Shown one piece after another: positions 20,567 to 29,700 of a stretch of DNA of 36,793 nucleotides. The notes below the pieces were generated by a model. That model searched no databases. It had not been told where the DNA came from and saw nothing but the letters and a program-made list of their open reading frames with translations. Source of the stretch: Bacteroidales bacterium (GTDB lineage: Bacteria; Bacteroidota; Bacteroidia; Bacteroidales; UBA1402). Within the stretch, counting starts at the first letter, position 1, and each line of letters starts with the position of its first letter. Position numbers and translations under genes: made by a program. The stretch spans positions 1 to 36,793 of the forward strand of contig JAAYBL010000289.1 in NCBI GenBank assembly GCA_012718945.1. Direction: 5' to 3'.

Positions 20567-21215
20567 TGATAAATGACGCCGGGTTGGTCAACAAGGCTTT
20601 AAGAGTATATAAATCTGACAGATACGTCACATTGGAGAAAGCAAGCAACCGCTCCTGTCCACCTTTGCCAAATGCCTGACCTCCTACTAGAATGGGCAGC
20701 GAAGGAAAGATTCGACGTATGGTCTGCAGCATCTTTTCCAGGGTGGGCCAATTGAATGACAAAGCCATGGACAAGGCCAAAACCTGAGGCCGAACGCTGT
20801 TCATAAAGCGCACCAGGTCATCGGTTGGCAAGCCAGCTCCCAGAAAATGAGTAGTCCAACCCGCCAGTTCAAACACATCGGATACCATCTTGATGCCTAC
20901 TTGGTGTTGTTCATTTTCAACGCAGGCCAGCACCACCGTTTTAGGCTGTTTCCTTGTTGCAGCAATGGTTGGGTACAGGTCGTTCATGATGGCTTGCACA
21001 ATGGCCGAGGCCAGGTGCTCGGTGGCCACTCCGATGCGACCGGTTTCCCACAACACACCGATCTTGTACAAACTGCTTTTCAATAGTTGCTCATAGATAT
21101 CATCCACCGAAACGCCCTCTCTGATAAAATCGGCTACCATATTGGAAGCAAGGCTCCGTTCTCCCGCCAGGAGGGTGTTCAGAAAACCAGATTGTCTGTC
21201 AGTATCAATATCCAT
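20550..21215 (-). CDS. Stand-alone cobalamin-binding regulatory protein with CarH-like W-x9-EH motif
   Basis: Likely ATG 21215 (MDIDTDRQSG). WETGRIGVATEH = W-x9-EH; ENEQHQVG = E-x-H-x-x-G; C-terminal LPILVGGQAFG. Overlaps the kinase start by 17 bp. Confidence 0.88.
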   Translation of the reverse strand: MDIDTDRQSGFLNTLLAGERSLASNMVADFIREGVSVDDIYEQLLKSSLYKIGVLWETGRIGVATEHLASAIVQAIMNDLYPTIAATRKQPKTVVLACVENEQHQVGIKMVSDVFELAGWTTHFLGAGLPTDDLVRFMNSVRPQVLALSMALSFNWPTLEKMLQTIRRIFPSLPILVGGQAFGKGGQERLLAFSNVTYLSDLYTLKALLTNPASFINANVH

Positions 21216-21260
21216 CAGTGAAAACCGTTGAGTGTTCTGAGGTATGAACAAGTATAATGG

Positions 21261-21268
21261 TATTTTTG
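21261..21268 (+). promoter_or_regulatory. -7 element of the glutathione peroxidase promoter
   Basis: TATTTTTG (TAnnTTTG) about 49 nt before ATG 21317; the ORF-track start at 21257 overlaps it. Confidence 0.45.
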
Positions 21269-21316
21269 TTTTATCAACTGATCGTTTTACATGCCACAAC
21301 CACTCAAAAAAAACAG

Positions 21317-21862
21317 ATGAAAAAACAGTACCCCCTTCTGCTTACCCTCCTGCTTTGGTTTATGTCACTATCAGCCCAGGAATCAAGCACCACCACTCCC
21401 CGTATTTACACCTTCACAGTCATGGACGCACAAGGCAACCCTGTCAACATGGCTGACTTCCAGGGCAAGACCCTCCTGATTGTCAATGTAGCCAGCAAAT
21501 GCGGTTACACAAAGCAATATGCACCGCTTGAAGCACTGTATAAGAAATACAGGGATAAGGGCCTCCTAATACTGGGGTTCCCATGCAATCAATTTGCCAA
21601 CCAGGAACCAGGCACTAATGAGGAAATCCAGGCTTTCTGTACGTTGAACTATGGCGTTACCTTCCCCATTTTTGCCAAAATTGATGTCAACGGAGCGGAC
21701 GCTCACCCATTGTACATATATTTGAAAGAAGCCACAGGTGGTGATCCCATCAAATGGAATTTCAACAAGTTTCTCGTTGACAAGTCGGGGAAAGTCATCA
21801 AGCGTTATCAGTCGGGCGACTCCCTTGAAGCCTTGGAAGAAGACATCAAAGCCATACGCTGA
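21317..21862 (+). CDS. Glutathione peroxidase family protein, exported
   Basis: Signal peptide MKKQYPLLLTLLLWFMSLSAQ; NVASKCGYTKQYAPLEALYKKY; LGFPCNQFANQEPGTNEEI; KWNFNKFLVDKSG. Confidence 0.93.
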   Translation: MKKQYPLLLTLLLWFMSLSAQESSTTTPRIYTFTVMDAQGNPVNMADFQGKTLLIVNVASKCGYTKQYAPLEALYKKYRDKGLLILGFPCNQFANQEPGTNEEIQAFCTLNYGVTFPIFAKIDVNGADAHPLYIYLKEATGGDPIKWNFNKFLVDKSGKVIKRYQSGDSLEALEEDIKAIR

Positions 21863-21902
21863 TTTTTCGGCCATTTTAAGACCGGGCTAGCAGAAAAAAA
21901 CA

Positions 21903-21910
21903 TACCTTTG
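21903..21910 (+). promoter_or_regulatory. -7 element upstream of chorismatase/Rid-like gene
   Basis: TACCTTTG matching TAnnTTTG, 26 nt before ATG 21937; no good -33 seen. Confidence 0.4.
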
Positions 21911-21936
21911 CTTGCCTTAGTCTAACGAATGTCCTG

Positions 21937-23067
21937 ATGATACACCGCCTTGCCTATTCCCCCTCAGCGTCACTCTCTTTCCACGAAGCCTTTGCTGATT
22001 GCCTCCAACAAATTGACAGACTGACAGCTGTCAAGCCCATTCTTGGGATTGTCTTTTTTGTCAACGCCAACACCATGGCCGATTACCACACCGAAGCGGC
22101 AAGCATCTTATCAACGATGGACCAATCTGAAAGGAGAATGCCTGCCAATATCCTGGCTCAGCCCAACACAGCTGCCGTTTCGATGGAAATGTGGATAGAT
22201 GAGGAGGCCAAGGATCTGAAGTATCTTGAGACCGATGGTCAGCGTTACACACGCTACACGACCAGAGGCAGCCAGGCACTGCTGGCACTGGGTCTGCATG
22301 CCTCGCCCGAACTGCCTTTGCAGTCGCAAGCGGAAGCCACTTTTCAACACCTGTACAACGTGCTTGAACAAGAAGGGCTCACATTGACCGACATTGTTCG
22401 TCAATGGAATTATGTACCAGAAATCCTGGCCCTGCAAATCCATGAGGGCAAAACACTTCAACACTATCAAGTATTCAATGAAGTCAGAAAGGCTTGTTAC
22501 GCCAAACACACCTTCAGACACGGTTACCCCGCAGCCACAGGCATTGGTGTGAAAACGGGTCCTTTTTCCATTGATGTCTTGGCACTGGCCTCACATGCAG
22601 CGGTCGACAAAAAAGGACTATCCAATCCCAACCAACAAAATGCGTACCAATATGATCAACAACAGTTGATTGGCGATGCACTCTGTGGTCAACAAAAGAA
22701 TCCCCCTTTGTTCGAAAGGGCCAAACTTCTGGCCTGGGAAGACACGGCTCAGGTCATAGTCTCAGGCACAGCCTCCATCCTGGGTCAGGAAACGGTTGGG
22801 CAGGGCGATGTAAGCCATCAAACAGAAGTCGCCATTCAAAACATGCTAGACCTGCTCGCACCGGCAGTGACAGGCAGACAGAAACATTTTGAGTTCAACG
22901 GATTGAGGGTCTATATTAAACAAAAGAAAGACTACAAGGCCGTAAAAGATGTCTGCCAGCGCTTTTTCCCAGGCATACCCACCGTTTATGTCCAGGCCGA
23001 TGTCTGCCGTGACAACCTTTTGATGGAAATTGAAGGAGAAGCTGTCGAATTAAACGAAGCCCCATGA
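21937..23067 (+). CDS. Chorismatase (FkbO/Hyg5)-like, Rid-fold protein
   Basis: 376 aa; RQWNYVPEIL, HYQVFNEVRKACY, YPAATGIGVKTGPFSIDVLALAS, VIVSGTASILGQETVGQGDVSHQTEVAIQNMLDLL resemble FkbO/Hyg5 chorismatases. Confidence 0.6.
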   Translation: MIHRLAYSPSASLSFHEAFADCLQQIDRLTAVKPILGIVFFVNANTMADYHTEAASILSTMDQSERRMPANILAQPNTAAVSMEMWIDEEAKDLKYLETDGQRYTRYTTRGSQALLALGLHASPELPLQSQAEATFQHLYNVLEQEGLTLTDIVRQWNYVPEILALQIHEGKTLQHYQVFNEVRKACYAKHTFRHGYPAATGIGVKTGPFSIDVLALASHAAVDKKGLSNPNQQNAYQYDQQQLIGDALCGQQKNPPLFERAKLLAWEDTAQVIVSGTASILGQETVGQGDVSHQTEVAIQNMLDLLAPAVTGRQKHFEFNGLRVYIKQKKDYKAVKDVCQRFFPGIPTVYVQADVCRDNLLMEIEGEAVELNEAP

Positions 23068-24977
23068 AAACGACCACACCCCCAAAAGGCAAAGCCCCAA
23101 TAGAAAGGACTCAACGTCTTGCAGCCCCCCAGCCTCCCAGATGGCTGAACGCTGTCTGGATGCTGCTCTTTATCGGTTTTGCCCTCTACATGACGTTGTT
23201 CAGCAACCGTTATTTACTATGGGAACTGCACGACCAAAACCTGTTTGTCGCCGATAAAGCCTATCTGGCAGACTGCCTCAATGGCATTGGTGGTTTCACG
23301 GTCTACCTGGCAACCTTTCTCAACCAATTTTTCATTAACCCGACCTTGGGTAGTCTGATATACCTGGCTCTCCTCGTTTTAGTGGTTCTAACCACAGCCA
23401 AGGCTTTCAAATTGAAAGGCTGGGCATTCCCGCTCGCCTTGATACCCGCACTATTGTTGGTGCTGAGCTTGGTACAAAACGGTTACATGATTTATTTGCT
23501 CAAACTGGAAGGTTTCACCTATGTCAGCATCCTGGGAACCCTGATTGCCCTCCTGGCGCCTCTGCTGGCTGACCGTTTTAAAAGCCTTACAGGAAAAAGT
23601 GTGTTCACACTGGTTTACCTATTGGTAGCCTACCCCCTGGCCGGCGCCTACGGATTGGCCGGCGGTCTCTTGCTAATGCTTATCTATCTAACGGACGCAC
23701 TGGTTAACAAACAATGGAACAACTTGCTGCCTGCCGCATTGGCACTGGCCGGCACACTGGTATTCCCTCAGCTCTACTACCTATGGGTGTACGAAACCAC
23801 GATGCGCGAACTTCTTTATGTTAGCAACCTGCCTGACTACCTTTGGGATGGCGCCGAACGGGTATTGTGGTTGCCTTACCTACTGCTGCTGGGGTTCGGT
23901 ATCGTTGTTACCCTATGCACCCGATTACACCTGACATTCAGCAAAGCCCTCCGTTTCTGGCACCTGGCCCCCCTGTTGATGGTGTTGCTGTGTGTCACCC
24001 TGGTCGTCAGGAAACAATACAAGGATGCTAATTTCACCACCCAGATTGCCATGATGGAGGCCACCGAACGGCAGGATTGGAACAAGGTGTTGCGCCTGCT
24101 CAAAGAGACCACCGACGAACCGACCCGCCTCATGGTGATGCACAAAAACCTGGCTTTAATGAAATTGGGCAGACAAGGTGACACCCAGTACAGCTACCCC
24201 GATGGCAACAAACCGATGAACTACCAACGGCGTCTGGTAGAAGTACAGTTGGCCGGTCCCTCTTTTTACTTCCATTATGGAAAAAGCAATTACTGCTACA
24301 AATGGTGTATGGAAGGCATGGTGGAATACGGCATGAGTCCCACCTATCTTAAGTATTTTGTACTGAGCAGCCTGGTCAATGGAGAGCCCAAACTAGCCGA
24401 CAAGTACAACAAAATCCTGGCCAAATCGCCCGTGCACAAGGGCTGGGCCAAAGCCCATCAACCACTCATCGATGATACCGCTCTGGTAGCCACCGACCCG
24501 TTCTTTGCCAAAGTATTGCCTTTGACCAAATACGACAGCTATCTGGATGGTGATTTTGGATTATTGGAACAATACATCCGCAGGGATTTCGCCCACATGA
24601 TCGGGGGACCTCCGGAAATGGTGGAGTTGTGCATATTATTCAACATGGAACTCAAGGACATCGACCGTTTTTGGCCTGCCTTCATGTTTTGGATGCAAAA
24701 AGGTCAACCCTTGCGTAAGCACATGCAGGAAGCTGCCCTTTTGTTTCAACACCTTGAGCGGAAATTCCCCTTAGACACCTCCAGGTTCGACCAGGCCGTA
24801 CTGAACCGGTTTCAAGACTTCGTGTCCATGGTCAACCAATACGCCAACTACCCGGAAAGTGCTGTTGTCGAACTGTATAAACAACGTTTCGGCGACACCT
24901 ATTGGTTTTACTATTTCTTCGTCAAAGACCACAGCAACCGCGACGCCAAAGGCGAACAAAAACCCTATTCTTCCTGA
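23064..24977 (+). CDS. DUF6057-like polytopic membrane protein, copy 2
   Basis: 637 aa; DEPTRLMVMHKNLALMKLG, CYKWCMEGMVEYGMSPTYLKYFVLSSLVNGEPKLADKYNKIL, YWFYYFFV; paralogue of 12843..14774. Start overlaps the upstream stop (ATGA). Confidence 0.78.
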   Translation: MKTTTPPKGKAPIERTQRLAAPQPPRWLNAVWMLLFIGFALYMTLFSNRYLLWELHDQNLFVADKAYLADCLNGIGGFTVYLATFLNQFFINPTLGSLIYLALLVLVVLTTAKAFKLKGWAFPLALIPALLLVLSLVQNGYMIYLLKLEGFTYVSILGTLIALLAPLLADRFKSLTGKSVFTLVYLLVAYPLAGAYGLAGGLLLMLIYLTDALVNKQWNNLLPAALALAGTLVFPQLYYLWVYETTMRELLYVSNLPDYLWDGAERVLWLPYLLLLGFGIVVTLCTRLHLTFSKALRFWHLAPLLMVLLCVTLVVRKQYKDANFTTQIAMMEATERQDWNKVLRLLKETTDEPTRLMVMHKNLALMKLGRQGDTQYSYPDGNKPMNYQRRLVEVQLAGPSFYFHYGKSNYCYKWCMEGMVEYGMSPTYLKYFVLSSLVNGEPKLADKYNKILAKSPVHKGWAKAHQPLIDDTALVATDPFFAKVLPLTKYDSYLDGDFGLLEQYIRRDFAHMIGGPPEMVELCILFNMELKDIDRFWPAFMFWMQKGQPLRKHMQEAALLFQHLERKFPLDTSRFDQAVLNRFQDFVSMVNQYANYPESAVVELYKQRFGDTYWFYYFFVKDHSNRDAKGEQKPYSS

Positions 24978-24979
24978 TT

Positions 24980-26473
24980 ATGAAGACAAGGCTGACCCCA
25001 TTACTCTCACTGCTCCTGCTGGCTGTATTCACGGCCTGCAACGGTTTGCCCAGCAACTATACCGAATCAACAGAGCCGGTCTCTTTAGTGCCTGATTATC
25101 AATCTGTCACCATCCCCATCAATGTAGCACCAATGAATGTGCTGATCGACGAGGAGGCCGACGCCTACAAAGTCTGCCTGCGGTCAAAAAACGGCAAACC
25201 GCTGATTACCAAAGGCAAGAAAGCCTGCTTCTCCCTCAAAAAATGGCGTCGACTGATCGAAGCGAATCCAGGAGAAGCGCTAACCATGGATATCTACGTA
25301 AAAAAGAACGGCCAATGGGTCCATTTTCCGACGGTGACCAACCATATAGCCCCGGAACCCGTTGATCCCTACGTCGTCTATCGTTACCTTCCCCCACTCT
25401 ACACCACCTACGAGGTCATGTCCATCAACCAGCGCGACCTGACTTCCTTTGACGTCACGTCGCTGTACGACAGCCGCCTCATGTCAAACAACAAGCAATT
25501 CCAGTGCGTCAACTGCCATTCCTTCCAGGATTACAACAAGACAGGTGCCATGCAACTGCACGTCAGGGGTGACAATGGGGGTACCATCATTGTCCATGAC
25601 GGACAACACGAAAAGGTCAACCTCAAAGCCGAAGACCTGATAGCCGGTGCTGTATACCCCAGCTGGCATCCCAGCCTCAACATGATAGCCTATTCCATCA
25701 ACACGATAGGCCAGAACTTTTACACCAAAGATCCGGATAAGGTTGAAGTGATGGACGACAAATCAGACATCATCCTGTATGATATCGACGCCAACCGCAT
25801 CCTACCCGTTTCCATGTCACCCGATTGGTTGGAAACCTTTCCGTATTGGAGTCCTGATGGTCGTTACCTCTATTTCGTGGCCGCGCCCTTCAAACCGGCC
25901 ATGATGAACACCCAGGCCGAAATCATCATCAAACACAACACCATCCGTTACAACTTGGTTAGGAAGCCCTTTGATCCGGTAACAAAGACGTTTGGTCCAG
26001 CCGACACGCTGATCAGCGCCAGGGAAACGGGCATGAGTTGTACCTTCCCAAGGGTCTCTCCCGACGGCCAACACCTGCTGTTCACCATGGGTAATTACGG
26101 CAACTTCCATATTTGGCACAAAAGCAGTGACCTCTACTTGATGGATCTTAACACAGGGGCCTATGAACCAGCCACTGTCATCAACAGTCCCGATGTAGAA
26201 AGTTACCATTCCTGGTCCTCAAACGGACGCTGGGTGGTCTTCAGTTCACGCAGGCAGGACGGTGGCTACACCCGTCTTTTCCTGGCCTATTTCGATGCAA
26301 ATGGACAGTTCCATAAACCGTTCGTGATACCTCAAAAAGACCCGGACTTCTATCAGCGCACCCTCAAGTCGTTCAACATCCCCGAATTTACGGTCCAGCC
26401 GGCCCCAACAGACAGACACCATTTAGTCAAAGCCATCAGCCAGGACGCCAAAAAAGCTGAAATGGCTCAATAA
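24980..26473 (+). CDS. PD40/TolB-like beta-propeller lipoprotein with CxxCH motif, copy 2
   Basis: ATG 24980; lipobox-like LLLLAVFTAC; FQCVNCHSFQDYNKTGAMQLHVRGD; propeller repeats WLETFPYWSPDGRYLYFV, FPRVSPDGQHLLFT. Paralogue of 14810..16324. Confidence 0.82.
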   Translation: MKTRLTPLLSLLLLAVFTACNGLPSNYTESTEPVSLVPDYQSVTIPINVAPMNVLIDEEADAYKVCLRSKNGKPLITKGKKACFSLKKWRRLIEANPGEALTMDIYVKKNGQWVHFPTVTNHIAPEPVDPYVVYRYLPPLYTTYEVMSINQRDLTSFDVTSLYDSRLMSNNKQFQCVNCHSFQDYNKTGAMQLHVRGDNGGTIIVHDGQHEKVNLKAEDLIAGAVYPSWHPSLNMIAYSINTIGQNFYTKDPDKVEVMDDKSDIILYDIDANRILPVSMSPDWLETFPYWSPDGRYLYFVAAPFKPAMMNTQAEIIIKHNTIRYNLVRKPFDPVTKTFGPADTLISARETGMSCTFPRVSPDGQHLLFTMGNYGNFHIWHKSSDLYLMDLNTGAYEPATVINSPDVESYHSWSSNGRWVVFSSRRQDGGYTRLFLAYFDANGQFHKPFVIPQKDPDFYQRTLKSFNIPEFTVQPAPTDRHHLVKAISQDAKKAEMAQ

Positions 26474-26538
26474 TGATCCAGGGGCCTGTCAACAATACAG
26501 GCGTCATCACCCTACCCTTCTTATTCAATCAAACACTG

Positions 26539-26570
26539 CAAACGCCTTTTTTACAAGGCGTTTGCTTGTT
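26539..26570 (+). terminator. Rho-independent-like terminator after copy-2 operon
   Basis: Perfect 10-bp stem CAAACGCCTT / AAGGCGTTTG, 6-nt loop, followed by CTTGTTTT. Confidence 0.75.
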
Positions 26571-26595
26571 TTACCAAAAAAACAGTGTATACTTG
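26566..26595 (+). promoter_or_regulatory. Putative promoter of the 1276-aa modular protein
   Basis: TTG (26566-26568), N19, TATACTTG (26588-26595; one mismatch to TAnnTTTG). Confidence 0.45.
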
Positions 26596-26723
26596 CAGGG
26601 TATACCGACCATGTTTTACACCTGCTCCTGAACAACAACGAATCCTACGTTGTTACTACCAGAGGCCGACACATCATCACCGGCCATTACGTATCCAATC
26701 GCCCCACCTAAATCCACATTCTC

Positions 26724-29700
26724 ATGAGAACGCTAACGCTTTTTCTGGCTGGATTGTTAAGCCTTACGGCCTCTGCGGCCAGCCAGGTACCCAATGGTGA
26801 TTTTGAAATCTGGCAGACAGGAAGTTACATGTTACCCTCCGGCTTCCTGTATTCCTCCAACCAAGATCGTTTTTACCAACAGGCTTTTCCCTTCAATGTG
26901 GCACAAACGACAGACGCCTATCAAGGGCAATACGCTGTAAAACTGACCACCGGGCTTTCGTTTGGTGATGCACCCAACTTCGGGTATTTGCTGAACTACC
27001 CGCCCGATGGAGAATCCACAGAAGCCTATCCGTTGACTGAAACGCCAACAGGGCTGCGTGGGTATTACAAATACATTCCTATTGAGGGGGATTCTGGTGT
27101 GATCCTGGTCAACTTACTGAAAGAAGGCAGTATTTTGGCCAACTACACCTTTGTCATCAAAGGTGTTCAACCCACCTATACACGGTTTGAGATTCCCTTC
27201 AACCAACCCTTGGACCAAGCACCCGATGGCATCCAGATTGGATTTGCCTCCAGTTTCAACGAGTCTATGGCCGGCGTTCCGGGGACAGAACTCTACCTGG
27301 ACAGCATCGGCCTGATAGGTGTGACAACCCAGCCACAGGAGATGGCCGGCGACTTTGAATCATGGACCTATTTGCAACACAACTTACCCTTTGGCTGGAC
27401 CATCGACGGCCAAGTCAGTACGAGCCAACCCAAAACGGATATTCGCGTTAATGGTAATTTTGCCCTGGAACTGAAATCCTTCCTGGATGAAGAAGAAGGT
27501 ATTCAACGAACAGAACACAGGAGAGCCACTTCAGGGTACAGAAACGAGGACACAGGCGAGATCGATGGCCGTATTTACCTGAGCGGCACTGAAGACACCC
27601 TTTCCTTCTATTACAGTTACCAACCCAGTGTGCCCGGTGACTCCTGCCAGTTGACCTTAGGCCTATACAAAGGCAACGACATGGTCAATTTCATCTTCAA
27701 GCCCCTGTTAGCCACTCAAGGCTACCACCACATGCAGGTTCCCCTGGGATTGCACGAACTCTATTCATCTGAAGCAGACAGCCTCGTCATCGAGTTCACG
27801 TCAGGTATGTGGAGCAACACCGCGCCTGCCGCGGCCAACTCCGTCCTCAGAGTAGACGCTGTAACGTTACTGGACTATAAGGGTGATAATCCGGATGATC
27901 CGGATGATCCACACAACCCCATAAATCCCATCACAGAAACCACCCTGTTTCCCAACGGAGGCTTTGAAGCGTGGGAAGAAGTGTCCTATGATTACCCGAC
28001 CAACTATGGATTCAATTCCAACCTGCTTGAAGTGCGGCAGGGAGGACATAGTATGAATGTGCAGAAAACCACGAACGCCCAACATGGCTCATACGCATTG
28101 AAGTTGATCAGCCAAAACTCAACGTCTGATTTCAATTTTGGCTTTGTGATGAACGTGAACGGTAACGACGGGGATCCTTCCACCTGGTTTGGTGGTTTTC
28201 CCATCCAGGGACGCCCAACCGGTATCAGCGGCTATTACCAATACAACGAAAGCACGAGTGATTCAGGCCTGATCATTGTTGGTTTCAACAAAAACGGCCA
28301 GGTCCTACACACCTATATGCTTCCCCTGAAGGGCCAGGTGGCCAGCTACACAGCCTTTGACATCACCTTTGACCCACCCTTGACGGAAGACCCCGACTCC
28401 ATGGTGCTTGGATTCGCCTCCACTGTCCATTTGGATGGCGGTGCCTGGCCGGGAACTGAACTGCTCATCGATAATGTCAGCATCAAAGGCCTAACCAATC
28501 AACCGGCAGGCTTGAATGGAGACTTTGAAAACTGGCAGACCGAAACACTAGCCACCCCTGTCGGTTGGTATAATGAAAATTGGCAGGAAGGCAGTTTCTC
28601 CCGTACCACCGATGCCGCCGAAGGTCTCTATGCTGTTTATTTGACAACCACCCTGGAAGAAAACAGAGAGGAAGGGGGGCACATTGCCGTTGGACGTTCC
28701 CTTTCCAATGGATACTGGGATGATGCACTACAGAGAGATAGAGGCGGTGTGGCCTTCAGCAACACCAAAGACACCCTGACTTTCATGTATAAGTATATCC
28801 CGGCCAACATCGATGACCGCGGCCTGGTAGAGTTAAATTTCATGCGAGACGGCGAGTCCATTTGGAACCAGACCATGGGCCTCAGGGCCAGCGACACCTA
28901 TAAAAAGGCCAGCATACCCATCAACCTGTACCAATTCAGCTGGACACCCAGACCGGATTCCCTCCTGGTCAAGTTCCGCTCTTCTCATTGGGAAAACACG
29001 GACTCTACCTATGCAGGCGCACGCCTGTGGATAGACGACATTCACTTCGCGTCCGAGTTTTACCTGCCACCGGCCTACAACCCCAATGCTCCCAATCCAC
29101 CTGTTCCCAACGGCAGCTTCGAGGAATGGAAAACGACGAACTACGATGCGCCGGTCTACTATCCCTATACAACTGACAACCAAATGCAACCCTGGTTGGG
29201 CTTGGAGCCCTTTGTTATGAAAACAACCGATGCCCAGCACGGCCAGTACGCCCTCAAACTTGTGAGCCGTACCTTCAGTAATGAGGCTATCCCCGGATAC
29301 ATTGCCAACTACAACGTAAACAGTGACGAAGATGTCTTTGACTGGCATGGTGGCAGCCCGATAACAGAAAAACCTTCCGGATTGAAAGGCTATTACAAGT
29401 ACAACATGGGGGTGGAAGATACGGCCATGATCATCGTTGCATTCAGTAAGGCCGGCGTCAACACCGGTACCTATTTCTTCACATTGGAAGGTCCAAAATC
29501 GACCTACACCCCGTTTGAATTCACCCTCGACCCACCGTTGGCCGAGACACCCGACTCCATGATCCTCGCCATCGCTTCCAGCTACGTGGCCTATGAACAC
29601 GCCTACGGAGGCTCCGAACTCTACTTGGACAACCTTGAGCTGACAGGCGTGACCCAACAACCGGCACAGTTGAGCGGTGACTTTGAAGACTGGCTGACAA

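Noticed and set aside
21257-21316. N-terminal extension of the glutathione peroxidase ORF
   Set aside because: Contains the TATTTTTG -7 element; ATG 21317 begins a normal signal peptide.
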